Assembly: GCF_001636845.1 (NCBI RefSeq)
Contig: NZ_LITT01000005.1
Span: 56,063-120,062 of the forward strand
Source: Clostridium ljungdahlii
GTDB lineage: Bacteria; Bacillota; Clostridia; Clostridiales; Clostridiaceae
Length of the DNA stretch: 64,000 bases
Direction of reading: 5' to 3'
The translations under genes and the position numbers were made by a program. Of the stretch, positions 35,712 through 45,988 are shown one piece after another (the first letter of the stretch is position 1; the number at the start of each line of letters is the position of its first letter). Below the pieces are notes generated by a model, which saw only the letters and a list, made by a program, of their open reading frames with translations, was not told where the DNA came from and did not search any database.

Positions 35712-36680
35712 CTACATTTTAGCATGTATTTTTTTATAAATAACATGATGTTGTTTAAAATATGAAAGAAATTTTTCTTCATATTGTTCTTGAAAATTTA
35801 TAATAAATTTTCCCATTTTTTCTTTTCTAAAATGTTCTACCTTTCCGTCTACAATAGAAAATGGAATTTTTACCTCTATTGCCAGTTTAGACAGCAATGC
35901 ATCACTTTCATCAGCTTGTGTAGTTATTAATTGATAATTACATCCTTCTATTAGTTCATAATTTTCAGTTCCTAATAATCTTTGTAAAGCATCTGACTGA
36001 TTTATAAATATTCGTCGGACATCCCCATTTTCAACAATTTTTCCGTTTTCTAATAACGCTAATTTGGTGCATAATTGTCTTACAACTGACATCTGATGTG
36101 TTACACACACTATTGTGATCTTTAATTTTTCATTGATTTTCCTTAATAGTGCTAATATGTCTTTTGTTGTTCGAGGATCTAATGCTGATGTTGCTTCATC
36201 ACATAGTAATATTTTAGGTTCCATTGCTAAAGCTCTAGCAATTGCAACACGCTGTTTCTGACCACCACTTAAATTATTAGTTTTCACATAAAGCTTGTCC
36301 TTAATATCTACTAATTCCACAAGTTCCTTAACTTTTTTATCTATATCTAATTTTGATAATTTCCAACACTTCATTGGAAGTGCAATATTTTCATACACAG
36401 TTTTCCTTTCTAGAATTGAAAACTGTTGAAAAATCATTCCAATATCTTTTCTAAATTTTCTTAATTCATTTCTATCTAATGAATTAACTTTTACATTATC
36501 AATTATTACATTTCCTTCTTGAAAATTCTCTAAACCATTAATACACCTTAACAATGTAGATTTTCCTGCACCACTTCTTCCAACTAACCCAAAAATTTCT
36601 CCATCATTAATAGTTAATGAGATTTTGTCTAAAACATTCAATTTTCCATAACTTTTGCTAAGATTCTCTATAACTATCAA
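35712..36680 (-). CDS. metN: MetN-type ABC ATPase with a C-terminal regulatory domain
   Basis: A 322-aa ATPase: Walker A GLVGRSGAGKSTLLRCI (about 33), Q-loop MIFQQF, signature NNLSGGQKQRVAIARAL, Walker B ILLCDEATSALD and H-loop CVTHQMSV. The last ~80 aa form a NIL-like ferredoxin-fold domain, which in MetN binds methionine and inhibits transport. The start is TTG, 6 nt after GGAGGAG, and no ATG fits before the first strand. No S-box riboswitch is visible upstream, so methionine itself is not certain as substrate. Confidence 0.9.
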   Translation of the reverse strand: MIVIENLSKSYGKLNVLDKISLTINDGEIFGLVGRSGAGKSTLLRCINGLENFQEGNVIIDNVKVNSLDRNELRKFRKDIGMIFQQFSILERKTVYENIALPMKCWKLSKLDIDKKVKELVELVDIKDKLYVKTNNLSGGQKQRVAIARALAMEPKILLCDEATSALDPRTTKDILALLRKINEKLKITIVCVTHQMSVVRQLCTKLALLENGKIVENGDVRRIFINQSDALQRLLGTENYELIEGCNYQLITTQADESDALLSKLAIEVKIPFSIVDGKVEHFRKEKMGKFIINFQEQYEEKFLSYFKQHHVIYKKIHAKM

Positions 36681-36733
36681 TTTTACTCCTCCATTCTACA
36701 CAAAAAAATGATAGTATAACTATTTCATGATTA

Positions 36734-37921
36734 TCAATGACATGTATCCTCTATTCCTTGTATAAGTTGTTCAACAGCTTTAATTATATTTTCTTTTGAC
36801 GTAGCAATATTCATTCTTACATACTGATTAAACCGTTTTCCTCCAAACCATACTCCAAAATCTAAAGCGAGTTTACATCTTTCTTTAATAAAACTTTCCA
36901 GCTCATCACCTTCTACGTACTTACCTAGATTAATCCAGAGCAAATAAGTTCCTTCTAAAGGAGATACTTCAGCAAGAGGAAGTTCCTTATGAAACTTTTC
37001 TCTAATATATAGATAATTTTCTTGAATTTGATGCAATACTGCTTCTAACCATGCTCTTCCCTTTTCATAGGCACTTTGTACTGCAATATATCCAAAGGCA
37101 TTTCCATCTGGAATACGAATACATTGTACAAAAGTATCAAAGGCTTTTCGGATTTGAGGATCTGGTATAATAACAAAAGAATTTTTACATGAAGCGAGAT
37201 TAAAGGTTTTCGTTCCAGCTGTAAGTGTAACAAGGATAGAGTCATAATCTCCTAATGTAGCCACCGGTATATGCTTATTTTCACCTATTACAATATCCTG
37301 ATGAATTTCATCTGAAATTACCTTTACATTATGCTTTTTGCAGATATTCATAAGACCTTTAAGTTCATCCTTTTTCCAAACCCTGCCTACAGGATTGTGT
37401 GGCGAACAAAGTATAAATAACTTTACATGGTTTTCTATGATTTTATCTTCAAAGTCTTTAAAATCAATAGTGTAATTCCCGCCTTCATTGATTAAATCAC
37501 TTTCTATCAGGTTTCTGCCATTATTTTTTACAGCATCTAAAAATGGATAATATACAGGTGTTAAAACAATAATAGAATCCTTCTTCTCTGTAAGTAACTG
37601 TATGAACCAATTAATAGCGGGAACAACCCCTGGAGAATAACGAAGCCATTCCTCCTTAACTGTGTATCCGTGATAAGTTTGCTCCCAATCTATAAAAGCC
37701 TGCTTATACTGCTCAGGTTCTTTATAATACCCCAAAACGCCAAAGTCTAAATACTCTTTAAGTTTTTCAATAACACAGTCAGCTACTTTGAAATCCATGT
37801 CTGCAACCCATAGTGGCATTAGATCTGAAGCTCCAAACATAGCCTCCAATCCATCCCATTTTTTACTATCGGTTTGTTTTCTTTCAACGTACTTTAACAA
37901 GTTACAACACTTCCTCATCAT
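36734..37921 (-). CDS. MalY/PatB-type PLP enzyme (C-S lyase/aminotransferase)
   Basis: A fold-type I PLP enzyme of about 390 aa. The motif LFILCSPHNPVGRVW, the cofactor Asp in SDEIHQDIV and the PLP Lys in TAGTKTFNLASCK (about 237) are clear, as is the N-terminal MPLWVADMDFKVADCV typical of MalY/PatB cystathionine beta-lyases. It cleaves cystathionine or cysteine S-conjugates, or transaminates. The N-terminus is uncertain, because ATG, ATG and a later TTG all have weak sites. It precedes the metNIQ genes and suggests sulfur amino-acid salvage. Confidence 0.88.
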   Translation of the reverse strand: MMRKCCNLLKYVERKQTDSKKWDGLEAMFGASDLMPLWVADMDFKVADCVIEKLKEYLDFGVLGYYKEPEQYKQAFIDWEQTYHGYTVKEEWLRYSPGVVPAINWFIQLLTEKKDSIIVLTPVYYPFLDAVKNNGRNLIESDLINEGGNYTIDFKDFEDKIIENHVKLFILCSPHNPVGRVWKKDELKGLMNICKKHNVKVISDEIHQDIVIGENKHIPVATLGDYDSILVTLTAGTKTFNLASCKNSFVIIPDPQIRKAFDTFVQCIRIPDGNAFGYIAVQSAYEKGRAWLEAVLHQIQENYLYIREKFHKELPLAEVSPLEGTYLLWINLGKYVEGDELESFIKERCKLALDFGVWFGGKRFNQYVRMNIATSKENIIKAVEQLIQGIEDTCH

Positions 37922-37942
37922 TAATCTTTCTATAATGCAGGA

Positions 37943-38767
37943 TTAATTAGCTATTTTAGCATCCTTCGGTTTCTCACTAAAGTCCTGCCCATACCACTTT
38001 TGATAAATCTTTGATAATGTACCATCCTTCTTCATTTCCTGAATAGCCTTCGTAACAGCTTTATTTAATTTTTCTGAATTGGCATTACCTTTTACGAATG
38101 GATATGCTTTTGCTCCAACTGTAACATTTTCTTCAACCATTCTTGCATCAAGAAGTCCATTTTTAATTTTATATGCCGCTTCACCTGCAGAGTAAATCAT
38201 AGCATCAACTTTTCCTTGACGAAAAGCTTCAAATAATAAATCAGAACTATCATATGTAACTAAGTTGATCTTAATTCCTTGTAGGATCACATTTGCATTC
38301 ACAGCCATTGCTCTTGCAATTCCTTATTCTTTGCTGCTGACCACCTGACATCTCTCTTGGATATGCATCTTTTTTTCCAAAAGGCCTACTTTTTTAATTA
38401 GATCTAATGCTATTTCTTCCGCTTCTTTTTTACTTTTCTTTTGCACTGTTATCATAGGCTCCATGATATTTTGAAAGGCAGTTTTGTTCTTTAACAAATT
38501 ATAATTTTGAAAAACCATAGCTGTTTTCTGCCTTATTTTATATATATCCTTTTTCGATGCAGTCTTAGCGTCTATAGTAAAGCCATCAATTGTGATTTTA
38601 CCTTGTGTAGGCTTGATCAAAAAATTAAGACAACGAAGAAATGTAGATTTTCCAGTACCTGATGGACCGATTAATGCTATAACTTCACCTTTACCTATAT
38701 CAATATTAATATCTTTTAGAACATCAACTTGACCAAATCGTACTTTTAAATGTTCAATCTTAATCAT
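37943..38767 (-). pseudogene. amino-acid ABC ATPase fused by deletion to its binding protein
   Basis: 38767-38324 encodes the first 147 aa of a polar amino-acid ATPase (Walker A ALIGPSGTGKSTFLR, Q-loop MVFQNYN). One base is missing from an A-run near 38372 and one is gained at about 38322. Between the two shifts the true reading is DAYPREMSGGQQQRI, and the given frame hits a stop. After IARAMAVNANVIL the ATPase jumps directly into the C-terminal half of a solute-binding protein (INLVTYDSSDLLFEAFRQGK ... YQKWYGQDF) running to 37943. Walker B and the permease are lost. The initial AGGAGA ribosome binding site is intact, so a truncated product could still be made. Confidence 0.85.
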
Positions 38768-39195
38768 CTTGCTGTATCTCCTAACTTTCTCTCTATATTT
38801 CCAATTGATCCCATACTCTATTAATATATTTAAAAATTTTAACTTAAATAGCCATTTTTTGTAACAATATGTTATTAACAGTATAACACTTACATTTTTT
38901 TAAGTTAAATATAATTTTCTTATAGATGAAACGCCATATATTAAAATTCAAAATATAAAATATTCTAAACTTCAATAAAAGCACATAAAAATACACCTTA
39001 CTTAAAAGCAATGCTTAAATACTCATGCTTCTAAAATAAGGTGTTCTTTTTTTAAATTAGTTTCATTATTACATAACATTTACATTAAAATACATAATGG
39101 ATGTTTTCGGGATTAAAAAAGTTTTAAATTTCTACTAAATAAAAAGACATCTAGTAAACTTTACAAATTCACTAAACATCTTGATGTCCTATTAA
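38768..39195. other. intergenic region between the dead transporter and selC
   Basis: About 430 bp, A+T-rich. Apart from the terminator-like hairpin at 38993-39055 I see no gene, T-box or other riboswitch. It includes the promoter side of the dead transporter operon. Confidence 0.5.
38993..39055. terminator. bidirectional terminator-like hairpin
   Basis: ACACCTTA (38993-39000) pairs with TAAGGTGT (39037-39044), with AAGCAatgctt-type pairing inside. TCTTTTTTT follows on the plus strand and ATTTTTATG on the minus strand. It probably ends transcripts coming from selC on the minus strand. Confidence 0.7.
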
Positions 39196-39292
39196 TGGCG
39201 GGAATATGTGGGAATCGAACCCACCCGTCATGGTCTTAGCACGGCAGAACGGTTTTGAAGACCGCCAGGAACACCAGAACCTATCTACTCCC
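39196..39292 (-). tRNA. selC: tRNA-Sec (anticodon TCA)
   Basis: A 97-nt tRNA on the minus strand, beginning GGGAGTAGATAGG and ending TTCCCGCCA with CCA encoded. The 8-bp acceptor, GGTCTTCAAAACC anticodon arm with TCA, very long variable arm (about 39226-39248) and TpsiC arm GGTTCGATTCC are all typical of selenocysteine tRNA. It lies just downstream of selB on the same strand with its own promoter. Confidence 0.96.
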
Positions 39293-39296
39293 ATAT

Positions 39297-39378
39297 TTAA
39301 TCACATAAAATATTATAAGATGTAGCATTTATTATGTCAACACTTTTTATCTATTTTCTTATCACTTTATGTGATTAA
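39297..39378. repeat. 13-bp inverted repeat flanking the selC promoter
   Basis: TTAATCACATAAA (39297-39309) and TTTATGTGATTAA (39366-39378) match perfectly as inverted repeats and bracket the whole selC promoter. One arm lies at the predicted start of transcription. This suggests looping or an operator pair. Confidence 0.6.
39312..39340 (-). promoter_or_regulatory. consensus sigma-A promoter of selC
   Basis: On the minus strand TTGACA (39340-39335), 17 nt, TATAAT (39317-39312). The predicted start is near 39305, about 12 nt before the mature tRNA 5' end. Confidence 0.85.
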
Positions 39379-39403
39379 TTGTATCACATTTTATGATACA
39401 ATT
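39377..39403. terminator. 10-bp hairpin between selB and selC
   Basis: AATTGTATCA pairs with TGATACAATT around 7 nt, 57 bp after the selB stop. No good T-run follows, so it may be a weak terminator or a processing site for a selB-selC transcript. Confidence 0.5.
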
Positions 39404-39459
39404 ATAATATAATTAATCTGTTTACTAAACCAAAGTAGCTTTTTTATAATTCTTTAGTA

Positions 39460-41373
39460 TTAATAAAGCACTCTCTTATCTTCTAGCCTTTTAGTTAACT
39501 TTATACTGTCAAAATGTCCTGCAAGTGCCTCAGCATATTTTCTGCTTGTATTCAACTCATCTCTTAGTTCTGCTAAAGTCATACTTCCATTATTAGTTAT
39601 AATATTTATAACTAATTCTTTAACTTTCCTGTAATCTTCTAACAAAAAGAAACAATCCTCTGATACTTTTACTAAAATACCTTCATCCACTATAGAATCA
39701 AATACCATTCTAAAGTTTTTAGTATCCTTCTCTTTTGTCTCAAGTTCATTATATTTGGGAGGTGAAAATTTACTAGCTTTGAAAGATTTTATAATGTGTT
39801 CTCTTATTAATTTTTGCTCTTTAGTATAAATTATACTAAATTCCGGAAGTGAAATAAAATTGCCATGTATAACTAATAGTTTTTCACTTACTAGCAAATC
39901 CATCATCTGACCATAGGTTTTCTGATTCAGTGATTTCCCAAACACTTTATTTTTTATTTCTTCTTTAGATATCCCCCATTTAAGTGGGTTTTCCTTATGG
40001 TATTTACCAAGTATATTAACTATTTCAGCTATTTTTTTATTAATAAAATAGCTATGAACGTAAATTGCTTTATCTCCTCTGTCAAATTTCACTATTTTAT
40101 TTTCACTTATTAGTTTTCCTAGCTTTTCCTCAATATTTTCCTCATTTTTCCCTAATGATTTTAATATGTCTGTGATCCTTGGATATTCCTTACTTAAATT
40201 TTTAATAGTATTTTCTAATATACTTTCAGTTTTTCCACTTTCCTTTATCTTTAACTCTTCAATATATTCTTGATCGAATCGTTTTGCTTTTTTAGCAAGT
40301 GGCTCAATTATAGATCCACCTCCTATAGTATTCATAGGTGAGTAGCTTCGTATTACATATCTATCATTTCTTTGAGCAGTTAGAGGTTTTTCTAACCTTA
40401 GTTGCACATGTGCTTCTTCTCCTGGCTCCACCTGATCTTTATTTAATATAACAACTCTACATATGATCTCACTTGTTCCATGATAAAGCCTTACTCTCTG
40501 CCTATTTTCTAAGGGTTTTAATGCACTTTTTAAATAATATAATTTACAATCAACCATTAAGGATGGTTCCATTAAATTTTCAACAGATATTACATCTCCT
40601 CTTTTAATATCACTTACCTTTACATTTGCTATATTTATAGCGCATCTCTGTCCGGCTTCAGCAACCTTTACAGGCTGATCATGCACTTGAATTCCTCTTA
40701 CTTTAGATACAAGCTTTGTTGGGTAAACTTCTATTATTTCACCTTCCTTAATGGATCCACTTATAACTGTTCCTGTCACTATTGTTCCAAATCCACTTAT
40801 CGTAAATACCCTGTCTACCGGAAGCCTAAAATGCCCTCGTATATCTTTAGCTTCTGATTCTTCTGCAAATTTGTCTATATCTCCTATCAAAGCATCTAAT
40901 CCAATACCAGTCTTAGAAGATACTGAATGAATTGGAGCATTTCCTAAAAAAGTCCCCTTAAATTCATTTTTTATATCTTCCTTTACCATTGATAACCATT
41001 CTTCATCTACTAAATCTGACTTTGTAATGACAACAATACCTCTTTTAACGTCCAATAATTGAAGAATTTCAAAATGTTCTCTTGTTTGGGGCATTATTCC
41101 TTCATCTGCAGCTATTACTAAAATAACTATATCTATGCCGCTTATTCCTGCTAACATATTTTTAATAAACTTTTCATGCCCTGGCACGTCTATAATTCCT
41201 GCTCTTTTACCCGATGGCAGATCAAAGAAAGTAAATCCAAGGTTTATGGATATTCCTCTTTCTTTTTCCTCTCTGAGAGTATCTGTTTCTCTACCAGTTA
41301 AGGCTTTTATAAGAGTGGTCTTTCCGTGGTCTATATGTCCTGCTGTTCCAATTATAATATGTTTCATATACAT
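39460..41373 (-). CDS. selB: selenocysteine-specific elongation factor SelB
   Basis: A 637-aa GTPase that brings Sec-tRNA to UGA codons marked by a SECIS hairpin. G1 is GTAGHIDHGKTTL, G3 is DVPGHEKFIKN and G4 is ITKSD. EF-Tu-like domains 2 and 3 run to about 345. Domain IV is a string of winged helices (about 370-637) that binds the SECIS RNA. ATG 41373 has AGAGG 5 nt before it, and ATG 41367 is an alternative. It starts 13 bp after selA stops and is followed by selC, so recoding components are grouped. Confidence 0.95.
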   Translation of the reverse strand: MYMKHIIIGTAGHIDHGKTTLIKALTGRETDTLREEKERGISINLGFTFFDLPSGKRAGIIDVPGHEKFIKNMLAGISGIDIVILVIAADEGIMPQTREHFEILQLLDVKRGIVVITKSDLVDEEWLSMVKEDIKNEFKGTFLGNAPIHSVSSKTGIGLDALIGDIDKFAEESEAKDIRGHFRLPVDRVFTISGFGTIVTGTVISGSIKEGEIIEVYPTKLVSKVRGIQVHDQPVKVAEAGQRCAINIANVKVSDIKRGDVISVENLMEPSLMVDCKLYYLKSALKPLENRQRVRLYHGTSEIICRVVILNKDQVEPGEEAHVQLRLEKPLTAQRNDRYVIRSYSPMNTIGGGSIIEPLAKKAKRFDQEYIEELKIKESGKTESILENTIKNLSKEYPRITDILKSLGKNEENIEEKLGKLISENKIVKFDRGDKAIYVHSYFINKKIAEIVNILGKYHKENPLKWGISKEEIKNKVFGKSLNQKTYGQMMDLLVSEKLLVIHGNFISLPEFSIIYTKEQKLIREHIIKSFKASKFSPPKYNELETKEKDTKNFRMVFDSIVDEGILVKVSEDCFFLLEDYRKVKELVINIITNNGSMTLAELRDELNTSRKYAEALAGHFDSIKLTKRLEDKRVLY

Positions 41374-41386
41374 TACTACCTCTTTT

Positions 41387-42772
41387 TTAATCTAAAAAAA
41401 TAAAAGCATTTACTATTATATCAAAATCTTTATCAAAAATAGTTCTTACATCTAATATAACCTCATTATTTGAAATTCTAATTATTATAGGAGTTTTATT
41501 TTCTCTTAATTTTTTTTCTAATTCTTGCGGAGAAAACTTATCACTTTCTACCTTTATAATATATGTATCTATTTTTTCCGTAGGCATTGAACCTCCACCT
41601 ACTATTGAATAATCTTCTTCTAACTCAAATTTAAAGTTTTTAATTTTGCTTTGAAGTTTCTTTTTAAGTCTTTGTGCTCTTTTTTTATGATCACTTTTTT
41701 GGCTTAGTATCATATGCAGCGTAGGTATATTTTCTACAGCCTCTTTTTCATCTAAATAATACTTAAGTGTTCCCTCTAATGCAGCAAGTGTCATTTTATC
41801 TATTCTCAATGCTCTCGTAAGTTGATTTTTTTTCATTTTATCTATATATACTTTTTTACCTATAACTATTCCTGCCTGCGGTCCCCCAAGCATCTTATCT
41901 CCACTAAAAGTGACTACATCTACACCTTTTTTAATACTTTCCTGAACTGTAGGTTCATGTGTAAATCCATATTTTGAAAAATCTATTAATGTGCCGCTTC
42001 CTATATCTTCAACTACAGGCATTTTATTCTCATACCCTAGCTTAACTAGTTCTTCTAAAGATACATCCTCTGTAAATCCTAGAATTTTAAAATTAGATGT
42101 ATGTACTTTTAGTAAAACACCTGTATTTTCATTTATATTATTGTCATAATCATATAAATGGGTTCTATTTGTTGTCCCAACTTCTACAAGCCTTGCTCCA
42201 CTAAAACTCATAACATCTGGCACTCTAAAAGAACCTCCTATTTCAACTAACTGCCCTCGAGATACAATTGCTTCTTTATCCTTACACAAAGTATTCAACA
42301 CCAGCATAACTGCAGCTGCATTATTATTTACAACCATAGCAGCTTCTGCTCCTGTCACCTTCTTAATGAGTTCTTCAACATGGCTATACCTTGAACCCCT
42401 TTGTCCTTTTTTCAAATCATATTCCAGGTTATTATAGTTATCAGCCACATTTACAACATTCTCTAAAGCCTTTTTAGCTAATAGTGATCTCCCTAGATTA
42501 GTATGTATAATAACTCCTGCAGCATTTATAACTTTTTTAAATTTTGAACCCTTCTTTTCTTCTAAAAGTTCTAAAAAGCTTTTTAATATATTCTCTTTTG
42601 AATATTCATCTATACTGCCGCTTAATATAAGCTCTCTATAGTTATCTATAGTCTCTCTTAATGTCTCAACAACAATCTTTCTCATTGTAAAATTTAGTTC
42701 ATTGTTTACTATATTTTCTTTTAGAAGTTCATCTATCTTTGGTAGATCTCTTAACAGTTGATTCTTTTCCAC
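41387..42772 (-). CDS. selA: L-seryl-tRNA(Sec) selenium transferase
   Basis: A 461-aa PLP enzyme converting Ser-tRNA(Sec) to Sec-tRNA(Sec) with selenophosphate. The N-terminal [10 protein letters not shown] and [19 protein letters not shown] motif, [13 protein letters not shown], and the PLP Lys in [14 protein letters not shown] (about 295) are diagnostic. The start is GTG, preceded by AAGGTGAAG. It is coupled to selB (13-bp gap). Confidence 0.96.
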   Translation of the reverse strand: MEKNQLLRDLPKIDELLKENIVNNELNFTMRKIVVETLRETIDNYRELILSGSIDEYSKENILKSFLELLEEKKGSKFKKVINAAGVIIHTNLGRSLLAKKALENVVNVADNYNNLEYDLKKGQRGSRYSHVEELIKKVTGAEAAMVVNNNAAAVMLVLNTLCKDKEAIVSRGQLVEIGGSFRVPDVMSFSGARLVEVGTTNRTHLYDYDNNINENTGVLLKVHTSNFKILGFTEDVSLEELVKLGYENKMPVVEDIGSGTLIDFSKYGFTHEPTVQESIKKGVDVVTFSGDKMLGGPQAGIVIGKKVYIDKMKKNQLTRALRIDKMTLAALEGTLKYYLDEKEAVENIPTLHMILSQKSDHKKRAQRLKKKLQSKIKNFKFELEEDYSIVGGGSMPTEKIDTYIIKVESDKFSPQELEKKLRENKTPIIIRISNNEVILDVRTIFDKDFDIIVNAFIFLD

Positions 42773-42827
42773 TTTATCTTCACCTTCTAAACTATTCTAA
42801 AATTATATCTCCACCATCATAGACATT

Positions 42828-42862
42828 AAAAAGCCTAAGGAAAAAACTTTCTCAAGCTTTTT
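42828..42862 (-). terminator. hairpin downstream of the chemoreceptor gene
   Basis: AAAAAGC pairs with GCTTTTT, with further weak pairing inside, just after the receptor stop at 42868. On the minus strand the stem is followed by TTTTTAATG. It should reduce read-through into selA. Confidence 0.65.
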
Positions 42863-42867
42863 AATAT

Positions 42868-44922
42868 CTATACTTTAAATCTTTTTATGTCATCCTTGAG
42901 TTTTTCTGCACTTTCTTTTGACTTAATAACTACTTCCATGACTTCATTAGATTTGATATTCGCATCTGAAACTTTATTAGCTATACTGGTAGTACTAACT
43001 GCTCCTTCATTAGCGGCTTTAGTAACACCATCAATAATAGCTATTACATTCTTTACTGATTCAGAAAGCTGCTGGGAAGCATAACTAAACTCATTAATAA
43101 GCTCATCAACAAATTTTGCGTCTTCATTATATTTATATGACACCTCAAGCATAGTTTTATAATCGTTATATACATCTGTAGACATAAAGTTCAATAGACT
43201 ATTGGAATTAACAGAAAGGTTATCTACTGAAGCCGTAACCTTTGAAGTTACATCCTGAATCTTGAGTACTGTTTCCTTCGACTTTTCTGCTAACTTTCTT
43301 ATTTCATCAGCAACCACAGAGAAACCTTTTCCTAAATCACCTGCTCTAGCTGCTTCAATTGCCGCATTTAATGCCAATAAATTGGTTTGTTCTGCTATTT
43401 GCATAATGGATTCAGAAAAGATATTGATTTGCTGAACAATCTTTGAATCCTTAAGTGCTTCTTCGAGTTGTCTCTTTGTATTTACAAAAATTTCATCAGC
43501 CTTTCTTTGAGAATTGTTTACATTAATTTTGATATCTTCTGCTCTTCTGCTTATTTGTGTAGCTACTTCTATATCTTTCTTGGATACTTTTTCTATACTC
43601 TGTACTGCTCTTTCAATATTTTGAGAAGTTGCATACATTTCTTCTGAGGATGCAGCTGTTTCCTCCATATTTGCGGCTAATTCTTCTGTTGTGGCTGATA
43701 TATCAGTTAAATCTTCATATAATATATTGATATTTTTAGTTGAGCCATTTACTTCATTCTCTATACTCAAGGACTCATCTATTATGCTGCCTATCAAATC
43801 CCTCAACGAATTTTTCATATCATTGATACTATTTGTAATTATGCCAATCTCATCTTTTCTTGCTAAGTACTTAGCTTCAATATTTTGCGTAAAATCCCCT
43901 TTTGCAATTGCTTCTAAGTGTTGGGACGATTTCTTTATGGGAGTTGTTATAATTTTTGAGACAAATGTAATTAATACAAACGTTATAAGGAGAATTACAA
44001 TGGAGATTATCAATATATTTTTTTCTATATTTCTAGCACCTGACGACAACTCATTATCTGACATAAAGGATGCTAGAACCCAATCCGTTCCATTAACTTT
44101 ATGGGGATTTACCATATATTTAACTCCATTAATATTTACCTCAAAGATTTTACTATCTTTTGCAATTATATTATTTAAACCACCTATTTTTAAGTCACTA
44201 AGTTTCTTAAAATTATTTTGAGGCTTACTACCATCTGCTAGAATGACTCCTGTATTATGAACTATCATGAAAAAGCCTGTTTTACCAATCTTCATATTAC
44301 TTAACATGTTGCTGATAACAGATTGCTGAACATCGATACCTATTACCCCTAGTAATTTTCCATTTGCATCATTAAATGATCGTACGTTACTAGTAATCAG
44401 TGTATTAGTCATGCTATCCTTGTAAGGTGCTGTTCTAACTATTGAACCATTACCACTTATCCCCGTTTTAAACCAACTCTTTGTTGAAGTATTATAATTT
44501 GCTGGTATCTCGGTTTCAGGCCACTGGAGATAGGAGCCCGTTCCTGTTCCGAAATAAACGTACATAGTGCCAGGATGACTATCACCATAACGTTTGAAAA
44601 GTTCATAAATCTGCTGTTCCCTTCCTCCGTTTTTTGATGGTGTCATTTGCATTTTGGGATTGTTATTATAAGCCGTTATAGTATTATCAGCTTCCATTAC
44701 TAGAGGATCTGCGGCCATCATATTTATATCTTTATCAATTTGACTATAAAAATTTTTAATTGCATTATCCACTAAATTCATTTGCTCATTGGAGTTATTA
44801 ATATAATCATTTCTAGTTTGTATGTTTACTTGATTACTAACTGTTTCTCCTATAGAAAGCAATATAATAAAAACAATGGCAATAGATATAACTAAAAATT
44901 GTGTATGAATGCTTCTAAACAT
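42868..44922 (-). CDS. methyl-accepting chemotaxis protein (dCache + HAMP)
   Basis: A 684-aa chemoreceptor: helix 1 (about 8-28), a periplasmic-type dCache_1 domain (about 35-290) with [16 protein letters not shown], helix 2 (about 302-322), a HAMP domain and a long signalling coiled coil with the hairpin tip [27 protein letters not shown] (near 530). The ligand is unknown, and dCache receptors often sense amino acids, amines or carboxylates. GGGGG precedes the ATG. It sits between selD and selA, an odd place, since it has no role in selenium metabolism. Confidence 0.93.
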   Translation of the reverse strand: MFRSIHTQFLVISIAIVFIILLSIGETVSNQVNIQTRNDYINNSNEQMNLVDNAIKNFYSQIDKDINMMAADPLVMEADNTITAYNNNPKMQMTPSKNGGREQQIYELFKRYGDSHPGTMYVYFGTGTGSYLQWPETEIPANYNTSTKSWFKTGISGNGSIVRTAPYKDSMTNTLITSNVRSFNDANGKLLGVIGIDVQQSVISNMLSNMKIGKTGFFMIVHNTGVILADGSKPQNNFKKLSDLKIGGLNNIIAKDSKIFEVNINGVKYMVNPHKVNGTDWVLASFMSDNELSSGARNIEKNILIISIVILLITFVLITFVSKIITTPIKKSSQHLEAIAKGDFTQNIEAKYLARKDEIGIITNSINDMKNSLRDLIGSIIDESLSIENEVNGSTKNINILYEDLTDISATTEELAANMEETAASSEEMYATSQNIERAVQSIEKVSKKDIEVATQISRRAEDIKINVNNSQRKADEIFVNTKRQLEEALKDSKIVQQINIFSESIMQIAEQTNLLALNAAIEAARAGDLGKGFSVVADEIRKLAEKSKETVLKIQDVTSKVTASVDNLSVNSNSLLNFMSTDVYNDYKTMLEVSYKYNEDAKFVDELINEFSYASQQLSESVKNVIAIIDGVTKAANEGAVSTTSIANKVSDANIKSNEVMEVVIKSKESAEKLKDDIKRFKV

Positions 44923-44953
44923 TTTAATTCCCCCACACGTATTTCCATCCTCT

Positions 44954-45988
44954 TTACTCCACTATGATATAACCTTCTTCTTGCTTAGTTACTACCTCGC
45001 CAATAATCGATGACGGTAATTCCAATTTTGAAAGTTCCTCTATTATTTTAGAACTTTCCTCTTTTGAACAAGTTACTAAAAGCCCACCCGAGGTTTGAGG
45101 ATCAAATAATATATCTTTCATCCATTCTGGAGTATCTCTAAACTCAAATTTACCTTCTATATGTTTTCTGTTATTATAAGCTCCTGCTGGTACAAGTCCT
45201 ATTTCTGCATACTCTTTTGCCTCTTTTATATAAGGTATTTTATCCTTATATAATTTAAAAGTGACACCTGAAGCTTCTGCCATTTCATATCCATGCCCCA
45301 TAAGTCCAAAACCCGTTATATCTGTGCAAGCTGAAATATTATAATTTGCAATTATTTCACTTGCATATTTATTTAAGGTAGCCATAACCTTTACAGCTTC
45401 ATCGTAAGCTTTCTTTGATGCCATTCCACCTTTTATAGAAGTATTTATTATTCCAGTTCCTAATGGCTTTGTTATAATAACATCCTCTCCTACTTTCGAT
45501 CCAAAATTTTTAAGAATTTTATTTGGATGGACTATTCCCATTACAGATAATCCATATTTTGGCTCATCATCCTCTACAGTATGACCTCCAATAACTACTG
45601 CTCCTGCTTCAATTACCTTATCTGCTCCTCCCCTTAATATTTCTCCTAAAACGTCTATAGATAAACAATTTGGAAAACACACTATATTTAAAGCTACTGT
45701 CGGTTTTCCACCCATTGCATATACATCGCTTATAGAATTTGCTGCAGCAATTTGTCCAAAAGTATAAGGATCATCGACTACTGGAGTAAAAAAATCTAAT
45801 GTTTGTATAGCTGCCATTTCATCATTTATCTTATAGACAGCCGCATCATCGGAGGTTTCTATTCCTACTATTAAATTTTTATCTTCCATTTTAGGTAACT
45901 TGCCTAATATTTTTGACAGGGTCTCCGGCCCTATTTTCGCTGCTCATCCTGAAGTTTTACTTAGCTCTGTAAGTCTTTTTTGAGCCAC
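44954..45988 (-). CDS. selD: selenophosphate synthetase SelD, itself a selenoprotein
   Basis: Makes selenophosphate from selenide and ATP. The frame is interrupted by TGA at 45946-45944. Reading it as Sec gives a 344-aa protein starting at GTG 45988 (GGAGG 7 nt upstream): the first 15 residues end SKTSGU, followed by AAKIGPETL, so Sec occupies the catalytic position usually held by Cys or Sec before xxK. Further motifs are [29 protein letters not shown] and [11 protein letters not shown] caller not allowing TGA would start at ATG 45889 and lose the active site. A small SECIS-like hairpin follows the TGA. Confidence 0.95.
45918..45932 (-). promoter_or_regulatory. SECIS-like hairpin in selD
   Basis: AGGG-CCGGAGA-CCCT, 11 nt after the TGA, with GGAG in the loop. 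It is short but similar in position and loop to those in grdA and grdH. Confidence 0.6.

Noticed and set aside
34983..38800. S-box (SAM) riboswitch controlling the MetNIQ-type genes
   Set aside because: I searched the upstream regions by eye for the conserved core and found none.
38768..39195. Riboswitch or T-box upstream of the amino-acid transporter remnant
   Set aside because: No T-box sequence (AGGGTGGAACCGCG type) or other recognised core is present, only a terminator-like hairpin.
44954..45889. SelD beginning at ATG 45889
   Set aside because: It would lack the catalytic loop. The in-frame TGA context and a strong upstream GTG start support the longer selenoprotein.
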